Source of the DNA: Malacoplasma sp.
Lineage (GTDB): Bacteria > Bacillota_I > Bacilli_A > Mycoplasmatales > Mycoplasmoidaceae
Direction of reading: 5' to 3'
Assembly: GCA_029050415.1 (NCBI GenBank)
Contig: JAIDMU010000032.1
Span: forward strand, 1-5,264
DNA: 5,264 bases
Under the pieces are notes generated by a model, which did no database searches, was not told where the DNA came from, and saw only the letters and a list, made by a program, of their open reading frames with translations. Below, in pieces: positions 1 through 5,264 of the stretch. Positions within the stretch are counted from its first letter, which is position 1; each line of letters begins with the position of its first letter. The position numbers and the translations under genes were made by a program.

Positions 1-6
1 TAATTT

Positions 7-1341
7 ATGAATAGTAAAAATAAAAGAATTATCACACTTACTAATTTAAATAAAAAACCTGTAGTAGATACTAAAAAAGTAAGTAAAGATAATGATAATA
101 AACCCCCTAATCAAAAAGAAGATTTGAAGCCAGAAGTAAAATCAGAAAACAAAAAAAGCATTTCAATTGAAAAACAATTTAAATTTAAAAATTGAAAGAC
201 TAAAGAAAAACCTTTACCACCACCAACCTTTGTAATGAATCACTATAAATCTACAATTGGTTTATTTTCAAAAATATATGGAAGAAATGATTTTAAATGA
301 AGAGTTGGAATTATTATTATAGTTGGATTACTGATGTCATTTACTTCCTTGCTATTTATTCAAAATACTGGAGTTTATATTTCAGGAACCTCAGGTATTT
401 TTCAAGGGATAGCTAGAGTTGTTAAAATGTCATTAAAAAAAGAAGGAAATCTTCCTGATGACACAATAAATTTAATTTATCAAATAATGTTTTATGTAAT
501 TTATTTAACAACTAATATTCCTTTAATAATTTTTTCTTTTTTTAAAATGGGGAAAAAATTTACAATTCTATCAACTATAGTTGTTGTTTTATCCAATGTT
601 GTTCCGTTAGCAATAAACCAAATTCCTGGTATAAATAACTTTTTTATTTTTGGAGATACAAGAATTCCTAATGGTACACCTAATGCTGCATATAGAGATG
701 ATTTATACCTTTTAAATTTTGAAGGTTTAGAAAGAGAACTTGCAATTTCAATGTTTTTGTATGCATTATTTGCTGGGTTAATAAATGGATTAGCTTATTC
801 AATGGCAACAGCTGTTGGTGGTAGTACAGGTGGGTTAGATTTTATAAGTTTCTTTTTTGCTTATAAAAAGAAAAAACCAATTGGACCAATTCTTTTAACT
901 TTTAATGTTTCTTCAGTTTTACTATCTGTAACTTTGGGATCTTTTGTTTCAGGTGGAATAGCAGATGAAAATAATTGAACTTTTCAAAATTATGTTTCTC
1001 AAAACTTAATGTCTGGAGTTATATATACAATTGTTGTAATCACTGTTTTAAATGTTTTATTTCCTAAAGACAAGGTTGTTAAAATTCAAATCTATTGTGA
1101 AGATGTGATGGCAATTAGAAACTATTTGTATTCTGTAAATTTTAACCACAGTTTAACAATTAACACAACAACTGGTGGATACAGTTTACAAGAAAAGAAA
1201 AATATAGAAATTATTTGTTTATATATTGAAGTTCCAAAAATTATAAGACGGCTTAAAGAAGTCAAAAAAGATATGATGGTTACTATTTCTCCAATTAAAG
1301 GAATTGATGGAAAATTATCAGTTGAAGATGCTTTAAACTAA
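7..1341 (+). CDS. YitT family membrane protein (YitT core plus DUF2179 C-terminal domain), with long N-terminal tail
   Basis: Read with TGA as Trp (codons at 193, 298 and 976), this is one 444-residue protein ending in TAA. An in-frame TAA at 1-3 lies just upstream, so ATG 7 is the first possible start; any ribosome binding site would fall off the window. Residues 1-95 are lysine/asparagine-rich, without hydrophobic stretches, and look disordered. Membrane segments follow at about 99-120, 156-178, 185-204, 245-270, 295-315 and 335-353. The YitT signature GGSTGG is at 271-276, followed by Leu-Asp and a KKKKPIG loop. Residues 357-436 match DUF2179, including TTGGYS at 387-392, usually a soluble cytoplasmic domain. 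Family members are around 280-290 residues, so the tail and a ~40-residue loop at 205-244 are extra. Family function is poorly defined; transport is often suggested but unproven, so I give no substrate. Family assignment is firm; start codon is moderately firm. Confidence 0.9.
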
Positions 1342-1342
1342 T

Positions 1343-1380
1343 AAAAAAATTAAATTGAAAAATTTAATTTTTTTATTTTT
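1343..1380 (+). terminator. Intrinsic terminator of the YitT-family gene
   Basis: A perfect 14-bp stem made only of A-T pairs (arms 1343-1356 and 1361-1374) closes a GAAA loop at 1357-1360. The right arm ends in seven T's and the T-rich run continues to 1380. It begins one base after the TAA stop of the upstream gene. The lack of G-C pairs makes the stem weak per base pair, but length, loop and T-tract fit factor-independent termination in very AT-rich Mollicutes. Confidence 0.75.
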
Positions 1381-1431
1381 CACACTATTTTATTGCTGTC
1401 TAATCTAATAATTATTTTTATGAATGTTTTT

Positions 1432-1445
1432 TATATTAATATATT
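1432..1445 (+). promoter_or_regulatory. Candidate -10 region of the PTS permease gene
   Basis: Two overlapping -10-like hexamers, TATATT at 1432-1437 and TATATT at 1440-1445, lie 53-66 bases upstream of the PTS start codon and after the preceding terminator. No convincing -35 box stands at the right distance from either; weak or absent -35 elements are common in Mollicutes. A separate weak pair, TTGCTG at 1393-1398 with TTTTAT at 1416-1421 (17-base spacer), is an alternative. The location is sensible, but in DNA this AT-rich such hexamers arise by chance. Confidence 0.4.
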
Positions 1446-1449
1446 AAAA

Positions 1450-1464
1450 GTGGTCATATACCAC
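1450..1464 (+). promoter_or_regulatory. Putative repressor operator (GTGGT-N5-ACCAC inverted repeat)
   Basis: The 15-base inverted repeat GTGGTCATATACCAC has 5-base arms and a 5-base AT-rich centre. It is a rare G/C-containing island in the gap, begins four bases after the second -10-like hexamer, and would overlap the predicted transcription start. The TGGT/ACCA half-sites resemble those bound by GntR-family sugar regulators of the NagR/DasR type (consensus near TGGTCTAGACCA), though the centre here is 5 rather than 4 bases. A repressor relieved by a sugar phosphate would suit the downstream PTS gene. The inverted repeat is seen directly; the regulator is inferred. Confidence 0.5.
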
Positions 1465-1477
1465 AAATTTAATTTTT

Positions 1478-1484
1478 AAAGAAC
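1478..1484 (+). promoter_or_regulatory. Weak ribosome binding site of the PTS permease gene
   Basis: AAAGAAC is the only purine-rich stretch ahead of ATG 1498 and leaves 13 bases to the start codon, longer than usual for a Shine-Dalgarno site. No GGAG-type core is present. The in-frame TAA at 1477-1479 rules out an upstream ATG start, so 1498 stays the best start despite this weak signal. Confidence 0.3.
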
Positions 1485-1497
1485 TAAGCAATATAAA

Positions 1498-4326
1498 ATG
1501 AACACATATATTAAACAAGATTTTGCTTTAGATTCTCAAGTAAAACAAGAGTTACAAAAAACTCGTTTTAAAACAGTTTTTCATAAAGATAAAGTTAAAA
1601 AAGAAAAACAAAAAGGAAAAACAAAAGAATTTATTGCAAAACTTTCAAAAGGTTTAATGTTGCCAATTGCTATGCTTCCAATTGCTGGAATTTTCTTAGG
1701 TGTTGGTTCTGCTATCATTGCTAATGCAAATGGTAATGAAGGACTAATTATCTTTGGAAACTTTTTATCTGTACCAGGTAATGCAGTATTTGGTGCATTA
1801 CCATTACTTTTTGCAATAGCTATAGCAATTGCTTTTACAGGAGATGCAGGACCCGCAGCATTAGCCTGTTTCATAGGATTCTTAGTATTTAGTGCACTGC
1901 AAGCTGCTTTAGCAACTCCAGTGACTTATACTGATCACTATGGAACAACACAAACTTTGGGTTACAATTTATTATTCTATGGACCTGGTTCAATGGGAAG
2001 TATTTCTCCAACTGCTGATAATTATGAAATGTCAGGTTTTAATGCTGATACAAAACTTCCTGAATACAATAATATTACTGGAACTGTAGCAGCTGGCTTA
2101 CCTTCTTCATTATTTGGACAAGTAATAGGAATTAACCAATTACAATCATCAGTTTTTGGTGGATTTCTTGTAGGGTTCTTAGTAGCATTTTTATACAACA
2201 GATATAAAAATATTAAATTACACCCGATTATAGGATTTTTTAATGGTGTTAGATTTGTACCAATTGTAACTTTTGTTGCAATGTTTCCTGTTACAATTCT
2301 ATTCTTAATGTTATGACCATTAATTGGTATTTTATTAGCACTAATTGGACAAGGTCTAGGAAGTGCAGTAGGAATTAACTCTTTCATATTTGGATACATT
2401 GAAAGAGCTTTAGTTCCATTTGGATTACACCATGCTTTTTATTCACCATTATGATATACATCAGCTGGTGGGTCAATTGATTTAACAAAAGAAGCAATTA
2501 TTTGATTTGATGGTAAAGCATATGCTGTTTTAACATCAGAAAATGCAACAGGTATACAAAACTGAAATCAAGTAGTTCAATCAATTACAGGATCAGTAAC
2601 TGGAACTGCAGATAATCCAGGAACAGTTGCTGGAGACCAAACAATGTGAGCTTTCATTAACAGAAACTTACTAGGTAGAAGTGTATTATTGCAAGATATT
2701 ACTTTTGGAAGTTATGATGCTGTAGCTGGTAGTTATTCTAATCCAGTATTAGTTGCTAACTCTGAAAAAATGGCTCATCAATTAACTTGAACTGATTTAA
2801 CTTCAGGTCAAGCTGCTATTGAAGGTGCTAATGGAGCAAGTGGTTTCCAAGGAGTAAACGTAGGTCAATATTTACAAGGTAAATATGTATTTATGATTAT
2901 GGGTCTTCCATTTGCTGCATTTGCTATGGTTATGGCTGCTCCTAAAGAAAACAGAAAACTTGCAATGTCTATTTGTATGTCAGCTGGTTTCACTTCATTC
3001 TTAACTGGAATTACTGAACCAATTGAATATACATTCTTATTCTTAGCTCCTTGATTATTCTGAGGAGTTCATGCATTCTTCTGTGCTCTAGCATTTGGAT
3101 TAATGAACTGAATAGGATTAATTACAATGGCTGCTGGTGCTCCAGGATTAGCACCTCACATTGGTATGTCATTCTCAGGTGGATTAATTGACTGAATTGT
3201 TTATGGTGCAATTCAAATTCAATTTGGTTCAAATGCTTGATGATCATTCATCTTTGGTTTAGCTTATGCACCAATTTATTACTTCTTGTTCTACTACTTA
3301 ATTAAGAGATTTAACATTCAAACTCCAGGCCGTGGTGAAAATGTTAGATTATTCACTAAAGAAGATTACAAGAATAAACAAGCAGGAGCTCAACAAGCTG
3401 GAAACAATAATTTAAATAGTGATATGGTTTTAGCTTTAAAAGTTGTTAAAGCATATGGTGGATTTGAAAACATTAAAAATGTTGATGCTTGTATTACTAA
3501 ACTTAGAATTCAAGTTAACAACCAATCAGTTGTTGATACTAAAAAACTAATGGATCTTGGAGCAAGAGGTACTATTAAACCTTCTCCACAATCTGTGTAT
3601 GCAGTTTTTGGACCAGAAGCAGATATTATTAAAGGTAATATTAAAACTTTAATGGGTAATCTTGAAAACAATCCAAGTTTAAAAGATGATTACAATAAAA
3701 TTATGGATGGTGATTCACCAACTAATAAATTTATTTCTGAACCAAAATCATCTCCTTCAGTTTCTGAATTACCAAGCAAAGAACCTGAAAAACCAAAAAC
3801 TAATTTATCAAAAAACAAACCCGACACTAACCTTTCAGAAGAAAAAATAATTATTAATTCTCCATTTACTGGTCAAGTTGTAAGTTTATCTAGAGTTCCA
3901 GATGAAACATTTAGTAAAAACATGATGGGAGTAGGTATTGCTATTATTCCTTCAACTGGAAGAATGTACTCTCCTATATCAGGAAAAGTATCACTTGTAT
4001 TTGATACTAAACATGCTTATACTTTTGAATCAGAAAAAGGAACACAAATCTTGATTCACGTGGGAATTGATTCAATTAATTTAAAAGATAAAAAAGGAAA
4101 ACCATTACATGTTTTTGAATCTAGAGTTAAAACTGGTGATCCAGTCAATGCAGGCGAATGAGTGGCAACAGTTAATCTTGAAGATTTAGAATTTGCAAAA
4201 TCAACTAAAACTCCTATCATTGTATTAAATGAAACTTTAGCAGGTAGAGAAATTAAAATACTTAAAAAAGCAGGACAAGTTGAAAAAGGTACACCTTTAT
4301 TTGAAATTCTTCCGAAAAAAAATTAA
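1498..4326 (+). CDS. ptsG: PTS glucose-type permease, fused EIICBA
   Basis: One 942-residue membrane enzyme that imports and phosphorylates a hexose using phosphate relayed from PEP via EI and HPr. Thirteen in-frame TGA codons (first 2314, last 4159) are Trp; the stop is TAA. After a basic N-terminus (1-44) comes IIC, about 45-625, with [12 protein letters not shown] at 53-64, the HH pair at 311-312, ITEP at 505-508 (Glu507 expected in sugar binding) and TPGRG near its end. IIB spans about 640-720, with phosphoacceptor Cys665 in ACITKLR. A Pro/Ser/Lys/Glu-rich linker (about 730-781) leads to IIA (about 783-942), with His839 and phosphoacceptor His854 in IHVGID, 15 residues apart as in E. coli EIIA-Glc. 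Two IIC loops are much longer than in E. coli PtsG. All catalytic residues are present, so it looks functional. Glucose is the likeliest substrate; N-acetylglucosamine (NagE-like) cannot be excluded. It lies between terminators and appears monocistronic. Confidence 0.93.
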
Positions 4327-4335
4327 TTTATAATT

Positions 4336-4381
4336 AAAAAATAAAAACAACATCTTATCAAAGGTGTTGTTTTTATTTTTT
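4336..4381. terminator. Intrinsic terminator of the PTS gene, probably shared by the convergent gene
   Basis: A 16-bp stem (arms 4341-4356 and 4361-4376) with a single G-U wobble and an ATCA loop at 4357-4360 follows the PTS stop by 14 bases and runs into T's at 4376-4381. The upstream A-run at 4336-4340 can extend the pairing to 21 bp. On the minus strand the same arms form a stem with one A-C mismatch, again followed by a T-rich tract, so it can also stop transcripts from the convergent gene. Confidence 0.88.
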
Positions 4382-4422
4382 AAAGTTTAATTTTATAAAG
4401 AATTTTGATAAAGATATTTTTG

Positions 4423-4461
4423 ATCTAATTAATTAGATTTTTTAATTTGTTATCTAATTAA
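4423..4461. repeat. Short palindrome plus direct repeat in the convergent intergenic gap
   Basis: ATCTAATTAATTAGAT at 4423-4438 is a perfect 16-base palindrome and is followed by a run of T's. Its first ten bases, ATCTAATTAA, recur at 4452-4461, 29 bases downstream. The rest of the 4382-4539 gap is plain AT-rich sequence in which I see no gene. The palindrome might act as a second, weaker terminator (6-bp stem, TTAA loop) for the PTS transcript. Low-complexity DNA produces such motifs by chance, so no function is assigned. Confidence 0.35.
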
Positions 4462-4539
4462 ATTTAAATAGTATTAATTGGATATTACAAATATAAAATT
4501 TTATTAGTCATCAAATAAATATTGTTTTTTGAAAATGTA

Positions 4540-5264
4540 CTATTTAACAATGCTAAAATAATACATTTTTGGTACATCAATTGGTTTATAACTCATTTTT
4601 GATTTTTTAAGATTTTCATTAAATAAATCATCTTGTCTATCTACAAATTCAGTTTTAATTTCATTTATTTGCAAATTTTTTAAAATTAAATACTGATAAC
4701 TTCCTTTAAATTCTTTATCAGCTTTTTCTATAAAAATTTCATACTTGTTGTTTGAAATAAAGCCATATGTAAATCCTATAATTTTATCCTTGTAAAAAAC
4801 TGTTGCTCCAAAAGCTTTATCTGAATTTATTGTTAGAATTGATTCTATTGCTTCAATTTCTTCAAATCTTATTTCATTATTTTCTTTATCAATTGAATTT
4901 TTTTTGCAAAATTCTATAATTTCTTTTTTATCATTTGGATTATATTTTTCAACTTTTACAAAGTTTTCATAATTTTTAATAAAAAAATTTACAAAATTTC
5001 TTTTTTTCTGCATTTTTTTACCAGTCATATATTTTAATTGATTTGTTTCATAAATATATGCATAATTGAATTCACTATTTATTTTTATTTTTTTAAAAAA
5101 ATCTAAATCAGCTTTTTCTGTGGTGCTAAAATTTATTTCATTTAAGGTATTAACATTTTCTTTTATTAAATAAACAGCATTTTTATAGAATTGCTTTATT
5201 TGATTTTCATTTTCTTTTTTTATTATCGGTCTGAAAATGTTTATTTTTTTTATAGATTTATTTT
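4540..5264 (-). CDS. DUF2156 (LPG_synthase_C) domain protein, 5' end outside window
   Basis: The minus-strand frame is open from the right edge to a TAG at 4542-4540, giving 240 visible residues and no in-frame ATG before 5028. That ATG (5026-5028) is internal: it falls inside LKYMTGKKMQKKRN, a conserved family motif (typically L..L.GKK...KRN). The C-terminal signature is also clear: DRQDDL encoded at 4641-4624, then NLKKSKMSYKP, matching the family's (N/D)R..D.G..GLRKAK.SY.P. Between them lies a GNAT-like fold region with KADKEFKGSYQYL. Related domains form the cytoplasmic catalytic part of MprF, which moves lysine from Lys-tRNA to phosphatidylglycerol, but stand-alone DUF2156 proteins have no established reaction and no membrane segment is visible here. 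Full length is probably about 290 residues, so some 50 are missing. No Trp codon occurs in the visible part. Family assignment is good; activity unknown. Confidence 0.82.
   Translation of the reverse strand, partial: NKSIKKINIFRPIIKKENENQIKQFYKNAVYLIKENVNTLNEINFSTTEKADLDFFKKIKINSEFNYAYIYETNQLKYMTGKKMQKKRNFVNFFIKNYENFVKVEKYNPNDKKEIIEFCKKNSIDKENNEIRFEEIEAIESILTINSDKAFGATVFYKDKIIGFTYGFISNNKYEIFIEKADKEFKGSYQYLILKNLQINEIKTEFVDRQDDLFNENLKKSKMSYKPIDVPKMYYFSIVK

Noticed and set aside
196..1008. Broken or multi-part YitT gene suggested by TGA codons at 193, 298 and 976
   Set aside because: The frame is continuous from 7 to 1341 when TGA is Trp, and YitT motifs continue across the TGA sites.
1375..1497. 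Riboswitch or GlcT/LicT-type antiterminator in the PTS leader
   Set aside because: After the upstream gene's terminator there is no second hairpin with a T-tract before the start codon, and no antiterminator-like element overlaps one.
1581..1874. Minus-strand open frame of 97 codons inside the PTS gene
   Set aside because: It lies wholly antisense to the conserved IIC core, has an Ala/Ile/Pro-rich composition typical of a mirrored membrane gene, and resembles no family I know.
2022..2399. Minus-strand open frame of 125 codons inside the PTS gene
   Set aside because: It is antisense to IIC helices and loops, shows no domain motif or ribosome binding site, and is best explained as a shadow of the coding strand.
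2314..4161. Pseudogene or split PTS genes suggested by thirteen TGA codons
   Set aside because: IIC, IIB and IIA remain in one frame with all key residues, so the TGA codons are sense codons.
4493..4504. ATAAAATTTTAT palindrome as a terminator for the minus-strand gene
   Set aside because: It has no loop, only a 12-base all-A/T palindrome, and no T-tract follows on the minus strand; chance in AT-rich DNA explains it.

Overview
The window is low-GC DNA from a wall-less bacterium (Mollicutes) that reads TGA as tryptophan (genetic code 4). Two long plus-strand reading frames are interrupted by TGA at positions where their families have aromatic residues or continuous sequence. Every one of the 16 tryptophans I could place is TGA and none is TGG. 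Real stops are TAA or TAG. The gene content (a fused IICBA glucose-type PTS permease, a YitT-family membrane protein and a stand-alone DUF2156 protein) fits the Mesoplasma/Entomoplasma/Spiroplasma/M. mycoides side of the class. I infer the genus only loosely.

Layout. (1) 7-1341, plus: a complete YitT-family membrane protein of 444 residues with an unusually long lysine-rich N-terminal tail. (2) 1342-1497: a 156-base gap holding an all-A/T hairpin terminator, a -10-like region and a TGGT/ACCA inverted repeat that looks like a repressor operator. (3) 1498-4326, plus: one 942-residue PTS permease with domains in the order IIC-IIB-IIA, most like PtsG. (4) 4327-4539: a 213-base convergent gap with a strong hairpin terminator that could serve both strands, then AT-rich sequence with a short palindrome and a direct repeat. 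(5) 4540 to the right edge, minus: the C-terminal 240 residues of a DUF2156 (LPG_synthase_C) protein whose 5' end lies outside the window.

How the genes relate. The PTS permease takes phosphate from PEP through EI and HPr (not in this window) and brings in a hexose as its phosphate, the main energy intake of these glycolytic organisms. It has its own terminator and its own apparent promoter/operator, so it looks monocistronic and possibly induced by its substrate. I see no functional link between the three genes. The window reads as an ordinary chromosomal segment. The points most worth checking are the operator, the enlarged extracytoplasmic-type loops in IIC, and the long tail of the YitT protein. 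I found no RNA genes, insertion sequences or CRISPR arrays.
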